64,000 nucleotides of DNA from Gp6-AA40 sp035649635 (GTDB lineage Bacteria > Acidobacteriota > Vicinamibacteria > Vicinamibacterales > UBA2999). Positions 15,744 through 23,036 of this stretch are shown in pieces (within the stretch, counting starts at the first letter, position 1; every line of letters begins with the position of its first letter). The notes under the pieces are model-generated. The model made no database searches. It worked only from the letters and a program-made list of their open reading frames with translations, and was not told the DNA's origin. The DNA is taken from contig DASRJE010000198.1 in the NCBI GenBank assembly GCA_035649635.1, positions 62,001-126,000 of the forward strand, given 5' to 3'. A program made the translations under genes and the position numbers.

Positions 15744-17414
15744 GTGCAATACATCTACACAATGAAGGGGCTCGGGAAGGTTCATCCTCCCGACTCAGTG
15801 GTTCTGCGCGACATCTGGCTGTCGTTTCTCCCCGGCGCGAAGATTGGCGTGCTCGGGCTCAACGGCGCGGGGAAAAGCTCGTTGCTCCGGATCATGGCCG
15901 GGGAAGACACCGAGTTTCTCGGCGAGGCGTTTCCGGCTGACGGAATCTCCGTCGGGTTTCTCCCGCAGGAGCCCCGTCTCAATTCGAACAAGTCGGTCAA
16001 AGGAAACGTCGAAGAAGGGGTCGCTCCGGTCAAGGCGCTGCTCGAACGATACGACGAGCTGAACATGAAGCTCGGCGAGGATTTGTCGCCGGAAGAAATG
16101 GACAAGGTCCTCGAAGAACAGGGCCGCCTGCAGGATCGGATCGACGCGGTCAATGCGTGGGACATCGATTCGCAGCTCGAGCTGGCCATGGACGCACTGC
16201 GCTGTCCGTCGGCTGATGCCGACGTCACGAAGCTGTCCGGCGGCGAGCGACGCCGCGTAGCGCTCTGTCGTCTGCTGCTCCAGTCGCCCGATCTCCTGCT
16301 CCTCGACGAGCCGACGAATCACCTCGACGCTGAATCGGTGGCGTGGCTCGAGCGCTTCCTGAAGGAATACAAAGGCACTGTCGTCGCGGTGACGCACGAT
16401 CGCTATTTCCTGGATAACGCAGCCGAGTGGATCCTGGAGCTCGACCGAGGTTCCGGCATCCCCTGGAAGGGCAATTACTCGTCCTGGCTCGATCAGAAGC
16501 AGCAGCGGCTGTCACAGGAAGAGAAGTCGGAAACAAAACGGCAGAAGACACTGCAGCGCGAGCTCGAGTGGATCCGCATGTCGCCGCGCGCGCGCCAGTC
16601 GAAAGGCAAGGCGCGCCTCAACGCCTACGAGCAACTGCTGAACGAGGATGCGGCGCAGAAGATCGAGCAGGTTGAAATCTACATTCCGCCCGGCCCTCGT
16701 CTTGGCGACATCGTCGTGGAGGCGCGCGGGCTGCGCAAGGCCTACGGCGAGCAGCTGTTGATGGACGACCTGAACTTCACGCTGCCGCGCGGCGGAATCG
16801 TCGGCGTGATCGGCCCGAACGGCGCGGGAAAGACCACTCTCTTTCGGATGATCACGGGGCAGGAAAAGGCGGATGCCGGCACGCTGCGTCTGGGTGAAAC
16901 GGTGCAGTCGGGGTACGTCGACCAGAGCCGTGATGCGTTGGCCGCCAATAAGAGCGTGTGGGAAGAGATTTCCGGAGGGGAAGACGAGCTGATGATTGGC
17001 AAACGGCCCGTCCCCTCACGCGCTTACGTCTCGTGGTTCAACTTCAAGGGCGCACAGCAACAGCGCAAGGTGGGCACGCTCTCGGGCGGTGAGCGCAACC
17101 GCGTGCACCTGGCCAAGCTCCTTCAGCGCGGGTCGAACCTGCTCCTGCTCGACGAGCCGACGAACGATCTCGACGTCGATACCTTGCGCGCGCTCGAGGA
17201 AGCGCTGTTGAACTACGCCGGCTGCGCCGTCGTGATCAGCCACGACCGGTGGTTCCTCGATCGCATCGCCACACACATGCTGGCGTTCGAGGGCGATAGC
17301 CGCGTGGTCTGGTTCGAAGGCAACTACCAGGACTACGAAGCGGATCGCAAGCGCCGACTCGGTGCCGAGGCGGACACTCCGCATCGGATCAAGTACCGCA
17401 AGCTGACACGTTAA
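15744..17414 (+). CDS. ettA: Energy-dependent translational throttle protein EttA (ABC-F ATPase)
   Basis: 556 aa soluble ABC-F protein that binds the ribosomal E site and gates the first elongation step by energy state. Two nucleotide domains: Walker A GLNGAGKSS and GPNGAGKTT, signatures LSGGERRR and LSGGERNR, and Walker B LLLLDEPTNHLD and LLLLDEPTNDLD. Between them lie the arm and P-site interaction region (WKGNYSSWLDQKQQR, then SPRARQSKGKARL). The start is GTG 15744. No neighbouring translation gene; it ends 1 bp before a GGCGGGTC palindrome that could terminate transcription. Confidence 0.96.
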   Translation: MQYIYTMKGLGKVHPPDSVVLRDIWLSFLPGAKIGVLGLNGAGKSSLLRIMAGEDTEFLGEAFPADGISVGFLPQEPRLNSNKSVKGNVEEGVAPVKALLERYDELNMKLGEDLSPEEMDKVLEEQGRLQDRIDAVNAWDIDSQLELAMDALRCPSADADVTKLSGGERRRVALCRLLLQSPDLLLLDEPTNHLDAESVAWLERFLKEYKGTVVAVTHDRYFLDNAAEWILELDRGSGIPWKGNYSSWLDQKQQRLSQEEKSETKRQKTLQRELEWIRMSPRARQSKGKARLNAYEQLLNEDAAQKIEQVEIYIPPGPRLGDIVVEARGLRKAYGEQLLMDDLNFTLPRGGIVGVIGPNGAGKTTLFRMITGQEKADAGTLRLGETVQSGYVDQSRDALAANKSVWEEISGGEDELMIGKRPVPSRAYVSWFNFKGAQQQRKVGTLSGGERNRVHLAKLLQRGSNLLLLDEPTNDLDVDTLRALEEALLNYAGCAVVISHDRWFLDRIATHMLAFEGDSRVVWFEGNYQDYEADRKRRLGAEADTPHRIKYRKLTR

Positions 17415-17440
17415 GTAGAGGCGGGTCTTCAGACCCGCCT
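17415..17440. repeat. REP-like palindrome (GGCGGGTC family)
   Basis: GTAGAGGCGGGTCTTCAGAC then CCGCCT; AGGCGGGTCT and AGACCCGCCT are perfect 10-base arms around TC. It directly follows the ettA stop and may act as its terminator, although no T-run follows. Confidence 0.8.
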
Positions 17441-17456
17441 GAGGAGAGGAGACGCG

Positions 17457-17966
17457 ATGACTCCAGATCAGGGAAAGGCTGCGGCCGAGGTACTGGCGAC
17501 GGTGTGGGAGGGTGAGTTTGCCGCCACGTGCGCAGTGCTGGCCGCGGTCAAGGACGACAATCGCAGTTACAAGCCAGATGCCAAGTCGCGAACGGCCTGG
17601 GAACTGGCCACACACCTGGCCACCGCGGATATCTGGTTCATCGATAGCATCACCAAAGGCGCATTCGAATGGAACCCCGATGCCGCCAAGCAGGCCGAGT
17701 CACAGTTCAAGAACGTGAACGACATCGTGGCCTTCTATAAGAAGACGTTCCCTGAGAAACTCGCCGCTCTGCGGGCGCTGCCAGCCGAGAAATCGACCGA
17801 GATGCTCGACTTTTTCGGGATGATGAAGATGCCTCGCGCACAGTTCATAGGCTTCGCGAACAACCACAGCATTCACCATCGCGGTCAGCTTGCGGCGTAC
17901 CTCCGCGCGATGGGCTCGAAGGTGCCGAACATCTACGGCCCGAGTGCCGATGCCGAAGGCCAATAG
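17457..17966 (+). CDS. DinB/YfiT-like four-helix metalloprotein
   Basis: 169 aa of the DinB-like superfamily (damage-inducible B. subtilis DinB/YfiT fold, unrelated to DNA polymerase IV). Possible metal ligands are His in WELATHLATAD (about 50) and the C-terminal pair in NHSIHHRGQLAAYLR (about 141-146). Members act as thiol-dependent S-transferases or are of unknown function. The ribosome site GAGGAGAGG (17441-17449) precedes ATG 17457. Thirteen bases separate it from the UbiD-type gene, consistent with an operon. Confidence 0.85.
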   Translation: MTPDQGKAAAEVLATVWEGEFAATCAVLAAVKDDNRSYKPDAKSRTAWELATHLATADIWFIDSITKGAFEWNPDAAKQAESQFKNVNDIVAFYKKTFPEKLAALRALPAEKSTEMLDFFGMMKMPRAQFIGFANNHSIHHRGQLAAYLRAMGSKVPNIYGPSADAEGQ

Positions 17967-17978
17967 TCCACGCGGACG

Positions 17979-19853
17979 TTGTCATTCCCCGACCTCCGCG
18001 CGTTTCTCGATCGGCTGCGCCGTGACGATGACCTCGTCACGGTGGAGTCGCAGGTCGATCCTCACCTTGAAGTCGCAGAGATCCATCGACGCGTCGTAGC
18101 TGGCGGTGGCCCCGCGCTGCTCTTCACCAACGTCAAAGGATCTGATTTCCGTCTCGTCACCAATCTGTTTGGCACGGCGAAACGTGCCGAGATGGCGTTC
18201 GGCGAGCGCCCGCTCCGCCTGATACGACGCGTGGTGGAACTGGTCGAGACGATCATGCCGCCCACGCCGGCCAAGCTGTGGAGCGCACGTGATGTCGGGC
18301 TCGAGCTCCTGAAAGTGGGGACGAGACGCGTCGCGGTTGGGCCAGTGACCGAGCGGCTCAGCTCTGACGTGCGGCTCGATCGATTGCCCGCGTTGACCTG
18401 CTGGCCGGAGGACGGAGGACCCTTCATCACGCTCCCGCTTGTCTACACGACTCATCCCGGTCGATCGGGGCACCCGCCTTCGCCAGGCCCCGGCCCTTCG
18501 ACAAGCTCAGGGCCGTCCCGAGCGGAGTCGAGGGGCGGCGGGGCAGGCAACCTCGGGATGTACCGCATGCAGGTGTATGACGGCCGCACCACTGGCATGC
18601 ACTGGCAGATTGGAAAAGGTGGCGGCTATCACTACGCCGTCGCCGAGGGACGTGGGCAGAAGCTGGCTGCCACGGTGTTTCTTGGCGGTCCGCCGGCGTT
18701 GATTCTTTCAGCGGTGGCGCCGCTGCCGGAGAACGTCCCTGAACTGATGTTGGCGTCGCTTATCGCAGGCAAACGGCTCTCGCAGATCCATGGGCACGGA
18801 AGCCATCCGCTGATTGCCAACGCCGAGTTTGCGCTGATTGGAGACGTACCTCCGCAGCTGCGAAAGCCGGAGGGACCATTTGGCGATCACTACGGGTACT
18901 ACTCGCTTCAGCACGACTACCCGGTGTTCGAGGTGAGCCGGATCGCCCATCGTTCCGATGCGATTTACCCGGCGACGGTCGTAGGCAAACCCCGGCAGGA
19001 GGACTTCTTCATAGGCGATTTGCTGCAGGAGCTGCTCTCACCGCTCTTTCCGGTCGTGATGCCTGCCGTTGAGCGCCTGTGGTCGTACGGTGAAACCGGC
19101 TATCACTCGCTGGCCGCGGCGATTGTCAAGCAGCGCTACCGCAGGGAAGCGATGGCCAGTGCGTTTCGCATTCTCGGGGAAGGTCAGCTGTCGCTCAGCA
19201 AGTTCCTGCTCGTGACCGATCAGCACGTCGACGTCCGAAACTTTCGCGCGACGTTGGAACACATCCTGGCTCGCACGCGACCTGAGACCGATCTGTACGT
19301 CTTCTCAAACCTGGCCATGGACACCCTCGACTACACCGGTCCGACGGTCAACGAAGGATCGAAGGGTGTATGGATGGGCCTTGGCGATCGGATTCGAGAG
19401 CTGCCCCGGCAATTCACGGCTTCCGAGATCCCCGCCGGAATTACTGGCGCCCGGGTCTTTTGCGGCGGCTGCCTGGTCGTGGGCGCGCCGTCGTATGAGT
19501 CCGAACGCGATGTCTGCGCGCGAATCGCTGTGGCGCCCGCGTTCGCGTCCTGGCCGCTCGTCGTTGTTAGCGATGAACCCGAACGGGCAACACGGAGTGA
19601 CATGAATTTTCTCTGGACGACATTCACCCGGTTCGAGCCGGCGGCCGATATCCACGCCGCCGACCGCCGGATCATCCGGAACCATGTCGCCTACACGGCT
19701 CCCGTGGTCATTGATGCCCGGATGAAGCCGTGGTACCCGAAGGAACTGTCGTGCCGGGAGGACATCGCCAGTCTCGTGAGTCGCCGCTGGCGGGAATATT
19801 TCCCATCGGCAAAGGTCACGATGGGAGACTCCGAGCGCGGGCATCTCGACTAA
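17979..19853 (+). CDS. UbiD-family decarboxylase with repeat-derived insertion
   Basis: 624 aa (family members are usually about 450-610). UbiD enzymes use prenylated FMN to (de)carboxylate aromatic or unsaturated acids. Family motifs: GMYRMQVYDGRTTGMHWQ (about 193-210), EGPFGDHYGYYS (about 299-310) and YPATVVGKPRQEDFF. Residues about 157-188 (GRSGHPPSPGPG, then STSSGPSRAESRG) interrupt the segment that normally joins ITLPLVYT to NLGMYRMQ. They are encoded by a CCCTTCGACAAGCTCAGGGC repeat, in frame and with no stop. The start is TTG 17979, 13 bp after the upstream gene. No UbiX flavin prenyltransferase is in the window. Exact substrate unknown. Confidence 0.88.
   Translation: MSFPDLRAFLDRLRRDDDLVTVESQVDPHLEVAEIHRRVVAGGGPALLFTNVKGSDFRLVTNLFGTAKRAEMAFGERPLRLIRRVVELVETIMPPTPAKLWSARDVGLELLKVGTRRVAVGPVTERLSSDVRLDRLPALTCWPEDGGPFITLPLVYTTHPGRSGHPPSPGPGPSTSSGPSRAESRGGGAGNLGMYRMQVYDGRTTGMHWQIGKGGGYHYAVAEGRGQKLAATVFLGGPPALILSAVAPLPENVPELMLASLIAGKRLSQIHGHGSHPLIANAEFALIGDVPPQLRKPEGPFGDHYGYYSLQHDYPVFEVSRIAHRSDAIYPATVVGKPRQEDFFIGDLLQELLSPLFPVVMPAVERLWSYGETGYHSLAAAIVKQRYRREAMASAFRILGEGQLSLSKFLLVTDQHVDVRNFRATLEHILARTRPETDLYVFSNLAMDTLDYTGPTVNEGSKGVWMGLGDRIRELPRQFTASEIPAGITGARVFCGGCLVVGAPSYESERDVCARIAVAPAFASWPLVVVSDEPERATRSDMNFLWTTFTRFEPAADIHAADRRIIRNHVAYTAPVVIDARMKPWYPKELSCREDIASLVSRRWREYFPSAKVTMGDSERGHLD
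18493..18539. repeat. CCCTTCGACAAGCTCAGGGC-type repeat inside the UbiD-family gene
   Basis: The core is CCCTTCGACAAGCTCAGGGC, three bases, then CCGAGCGGAGTCGAGGGG. The two halves are imperfect inverted repeats. The element is in frame within the coding sequence. A second, diverged copy lies in metH at about 36891-36931. Confidence 0.85.
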
Positions 19854-19874
19854 GCTAAGCTTCTTAGGCGCCTT

Positions 19875-20300
19875 ATGACGCGAGACGAAATCGTCGCATT
19901 GTCGGCACGACGGCAAGAGGGCTTCGATCGGCTCGACGCCGCGATGCTTGCCGCGCTTCACGCCGAGGACGGTGTCGTCGAGACCCCGTTTGGCGGCGGT
20001 GTGACGGTAGGTCGCGAAGCGATCGAGCAGGTGTACCGGGGGTTTTTCACGGCATTCAGCACCGTGAGGTTCGACCAGGAGATGTTGCTAATCGACGGAA
20101 ACAAGACGGCGCTGCTTACACACGTCCACGGCACCAATAGTGGCGAGGTGATGGGTGTGCCACCGAGCGATCGTCCGTTCAGCATCTCGATGGTTTCGAT
20201 CTGCGAGCTGCAAGACGGATTCATCATGCGAGAGCAGCGCGTCTACGATTTCACCGGGCTGCTGCTGCAGGTCGGGGCCCTGAAGGCCAAACCTATTTAG
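19875..20300 (+). CDS. NTF2/SnoaL-like fold protein
   Basis: 141 aa of the SnoaL/NTF2-like superfamily. The N-terminal helix region FDRLDAAMLAALHAEDGVVE is followed by FGGGVTVGREAIEQVYRGFF and a curved-sheet half (HVHGTNSGEVMGVPPSDRPF). Such proteins serve as small hydrolases, isomerases or ligand-binding modules; the catalytic residues needed for a specific call are not evident. It sits 21 bp after the UbiD-family gene and 24 bp before the phosphatase gene. Confident on fold, not on function. Confidence 0.75.
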   Translation: MTRDEIVALSARRQEGFDRLDAAMLAALHAEDGVVETPFGGGVTVGREAIEQVYRGFFTAFSTVRFDQEMLLIDGNKTALLTHVHGTNSGEVMGVPPSDRPFSISMVSICELQDGFIMREQRVYDFTGLLLQVGALKAKPI

Positions 20301-20324
20301 TCGACGAGAGCACAGCAGGAGCGC

Positions 20325-21941
20325 ATGAGCGAAGCCCGCCTACACGTGACTGACGCGCAGGGACGACGAGTCGTCGTGCTCGATCGACCGCTTTTCATGA
20401 TCGGCCGCCGAACCTCCGCCGATCTGCAGATCGTCAGCACGGACGTCTCTCGCGAGCACGCGGAAATCGCGCAGGAAGACGGCCGTTATCTGTTGCGTGA
20501 CCGCGGTTCTCGCTACGGAACGTTCGTCAACGGCGAGCAGGTCACCGAACGGGTCCTTCAACCAGGGGACCGCATTCGTCTGGGACGTACCGACGCCATC
20601 GAACTGCTCTTCGTGACCGAAAGCGCGAAGACGACGGGATTCCTCGACTCGGGTACCTCGGACGCTGGCGATCTGCGCCAGATGGCGGCGATTCTCAACG
20701 GGCTGCGTGCGCTCGGTTCCGGTCGCGTGCTCGATGAGATCCTGGCGCTGGTGATGGATTCGGCGCTCGAGGTGACCAAGGCCGACCGCGGTTTCATGAT
20801 GCTCGCGAACACCGAAGGTGATCTGGAGTTCAAGATCGCACGCGGGCGAGGCCGCACGATGCTGCCGGGGACGACCTTCACCACGAGCGAGAAGATTCCG
20901 CGCGAGGTCTTTCAGACGGGCCAGAGCCGCATCGTCAACGACCTGATGGACGCGGACATCAAGGATAAGCATGATGGCACCATCGCCATCGGCATTCGTC
21001 ATGTACTCTGCGTCCCTCTCCGCGTGACTCCCCCGTCGTCGGCACCGGTCGCGGCCCGGTCCGAGCGCGTGATCGGCGTGCTCTACCTCGATGGTAAGGA
21101 GCGCAGCACGATGCTCTCCAAGGCCACGCAGTCCTCGCTCGAGGCATTCGCTACTCAGGCTGCGCTCGCGATTGAAAGCGCGCGACTGTACGCGGAATCA
21201 GCGGAAAAGGCACGTATCGACCACGACCTCAAGATCGCCGCTGAAATTCAGCGCAACATGCTGCCCGATCCGGTCTTCGAGGTCGGCGCCATCGATCTGG
21301 CGGCGGAGTCCATCCCGTGTCGGACTGTCGGAGGTGACTTCTACGACTACCTCGAGATCGGCGAGCGTGGGCTTGGCTTCGCGTTGGGCGACGTCGCAGG
21401 GAAGGGACCGCCAGCGGCGCTGCTGGCCGCAGCCGTGCAAAGCAACTTCGTCGCGCTGGCGCCCGTCAGCAGCGACCCGGCCGAGACGATGGCGCGCGTC
21501 AACAAGGCGCTGCTCCGGCGAGCGATCGACGCGCGCTTTGCCACCATGTTTTACGGCGCCGTCACTGCTGATGGGCGTCTGAGTTATTGCAACGCCGGGC
21601 AGGAGCCTCCGCTGGTCATTGGACGGAATGGCGTCGCGTGGCTGGAGACTGGTGGTCCGGTTCTCGGTCTGTTGTCGATTGCCACCTACGAGTTCGCGAC
21701 AGTCGCGCTCGAACCCGGCGATCTCGTGGTTGTCTGCAGCGACGGTGTGACCGAGGCGCGGAATCGTGCGGGCGACGAATTCGGGCGTGACCGTCTGGTC
21801 GAGGCGGTACGCGGACGTCAGGGGCGCAAGCCGGAGGCGGTGCTCGAACACCTGATCGCTGAGGTCAAGCTGTTCTCTGAAGGCGCGGCTCAGGCCGACG
21901 ACGTGACGGCGCTCGTGCTGCGGTATAGGGGCCGGGGCTGA
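20325..21941 (+). CDS. FHA-GAF-PP2C (RsbU/SpoIIE-type) Ser/Thr phosphatase
   Basis: 538 aa cytoplasmic signalling protein. The FHA domain (about 20-95) has GRRTSADLQI, SREHAEI and RYGTFVNGEQ, the phosphothreonine-binding residues. The GAF domain (about 125-285) has YLDGKERSTML near its end. A short coiled linker leads to a PP2C domain (about 320-537) with GGDFYDYLEI and GDVAGKGPPAALLA, containing metal Asp residues, and CSDGVTEARN. The phosphatase class activates STAS anti-anti-sigma factors. The STAS gene lies 50 bp downstream, so a partner-switching module is inferred, with the FHA domain reading phosphoproteins from the Ser/Thr kinases common in this organism. Confidence 0.92.
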   Translation: MSEARLHVTDAQGRRVVVLDRPLFMIGRRTSADLQIVSTDVSREHAEIAQEDGRYLLRDRGSRYGTFVNGEQVTERVLQPGDRIRLGRTDAIELLFVTESAKTTGFLDSGTSDAGDLRQMAAILNGLRALGSGRVLDEILALVMDSALEVTKADRGFMMLANTEGDLEFKIARGRGRTMLPGTTFTTSEKIPREVFQTGQSRIVNDLMDADIKDKHDGTIAIGIRHVLCVPLRVTPPSSAPVAARSERVIGVLYLDGKERSTMLSKATQSSLEAFATQAALAIESARLYAESAEKARIDHDLKIAAEIQRNMLPDPVFEVGAIDLAAESIPCRTVGGDFYDYLEIGERGLGFALGDVAGKGPPAALLAAAVQSNFVALAPVSSDPAETMARVNKALLRRAIDARFATMFYGAVTADGRLSYCNAGQEPPLVIGRNGVAWLETGGPVLGLLSIATYEFATVALEPGDLVVVCSDGVTEARNRAGDEFGRDRLVEAVRGRQGRKPEAVLEHLIAEVKLFSEGAAQADDVTALVLRYRGRG

Positions 21942-21991
21942 GGTAAGATTGCGCGCCCGATTGCGACAGCGGCGGCGGCGAGGGAGGACGA

Positions 21992-22336
21992 ATGCAGATC
22001 GGACAGCGAATGGTCGGGGATGTGGCGATCGTCGAGATCACCGGCGACATCACCCTGAGCAAAGGTGGCGACGTCATCATCAAGGACAAAGTCCAGAGCC
22101 TGCTGCAGCAGGGAAATCGCAAGCTGCTGCTCGATCTCGGCAATGTCTCGTACGTGGACAGCGCAGGGCTGGGGCAGCTCGTGCAGGTCTACGCGACGAC
22201 GAGTCATCTGGGCGGGTCGCTGAAGCTGCTGCGCGTGACCAAGCGGCTCAAGGACCTGCTCGTCCTGACGAAGCTCCTGACCGTGTTCGACAGCTACGAC
22301 GACGAAGCAGAGGCGGTCGCCAGCTTCAAGAAGTAA
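21992..22336 (+). CDS. STAS-domain anti-sigma factor antagonist
   Basis: 114 aa SpoIIAA/RsbV-like protein. The phosphorylatable serine is in VDSAGLGQ (Ser57). Start ATG 21992 has AGGGAGGA upstream (21981-21988). When unphosphorylated, such proteins bind an anti-sigma kinase and free its sigma factor; the upstream PP2C protein is the expected phosphatase. No RsbW/SpoIIAB-type kinase is present in the window, so the third partner is elsewhere or has been replaced. Confidence 0.92.
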   Translation: MQIGQRMVGDVAIVEITGDITLSKGGDVIIKDKVQSLLQQGNRKLLLDLGNVSYVDSAGLGQLVQVYATTSHLGGSLKLLRVTKRLKDLLVLTKLLTVFDSYDDEAEAVASFKK

Positions 22337-22341
22337 GTAGC

Positions 22342-22476
22342 TCGAATTTCGGCGTTCTCGCTTCTCGGTTCGTGTTCACGTTCGGGTTGGCGTGATGATT
22401 CGGGCGACGCAAAACCGGTTACGACCGTGAATCTGAACACAAACTGAGAAGGCAGAAGCGAGAAGGTCGAAAGTTC
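22342..22476. repeat. Long imperfect inverted repeat between convergent genes
   Basis: The left arm contains TTCTCGCTTCTCGGTTCGTG then TTCACG. The right arm contains CGTGAATCTGAACACAAACTG then AGAAGGCAGAAGCGAGAAGG. Imperfect complementarity spans about 45 bases per arm around a 50-base centre. It lies between convergent STAS and apaG genes and may be a bidirectional terminator or a repeat insertion. Confidence 0.55.
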
Positions 22477-22482
22477 AGGAAC

Positions 22483-22866
22483 TCAGTTGAGGGCATTCGG
22501 GACGGCCAGCGTGAACGGCGCGATTACAGCATCGAACCGCTCGCCCTCGGTCGTTACCATCTGATAGCTCCCCTGCATGGCCCCGACTGCCGTTTTCAGG
22601 GGGCAGAAGCTCGTATACTCAAAGGACCCACCGGGTTGGAGCACCGGTTGCTCTCCGACGACCCCCTGTCCCTTGACACGCTCCACTTCGCCGTCGGCGT
22701 TGGTGATGATCCACTCGCGCGAGATGAGCTGCGCGACATCCGGGCCGCTATTCGAGATGCGGACGTGATACTGGAACAGATACGATCCTTCCCGTGGGGA
22801 ACTGCGGTCGGGAATGAACTCGCTCCGGACCTGGACTCGAATTCCGCGTGTGGTGGCGTCGCTCAT
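22483..22866 (-). CDS. apaG: ApaG/F-box-associated domain protein
   Basis: 127 aa single-domain ApaG, an immunoglobulin-like beta sandwich. Conserved segments are YLFQYHVRISNSG, SREWIITNADG, VVGEQPVLQPGGSFEYTS and MQGSYQMV. The molecular role is uncertain; in enterobacteria it is linked to magnesium/cobalt phenotypes and lies with apaH, which is not seen here. The start is ambiguous because a 30-base duplication gives two in-frame starts, ATG 22896 and ATG 22866, each followed by similar decapeptides (MTDTSTRGVR and MSDATTRGIR). The shorter form fits the family length. Confidence 0.92.
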   Translation of the reverse strand: MSDATTRGIRVQVRSEFIPDRSSPREGSYLFQYHVRISNSGPDVAQLISREWIITNADGEVERVKGQGVVGEQPVLQPGGSFEYTSFCPLKTAVGAMQGSYQMVTTEGERFDAVIAPFTLAVPNALN

Positions 22867-22896
22867 CCGCACGCCACGTGTGCTGGTGTCAGTCAT
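22837..22896 (-). repeat. 30-bp tandem duplication at the apaG start
   Basis: Bases 22896-22867 and 22866-22837 (minus strand) align at 21 of 30 positions and both begin ATGA. Each copy encodes M-(T/S)-D-(T/A)-(S/T)-T-R-G-(V/I)-R. It looks like an old duplication that added an alternative start codon. Confidence 0.6.
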
Positions 22897-23036
22897 CTCT
22901 GAAGGGTGCGTAGCGCCGCGCTGGACCGTCGAGGTCCGCCAGGCGCATCGCTGATTATGTCATGGCCAGTGTTTTGAGAACCGGTGCGCGTGGAACCGGC
23001 GAGCGCATTCGGCGTAGTACAGTTCCGGGATCTGCG

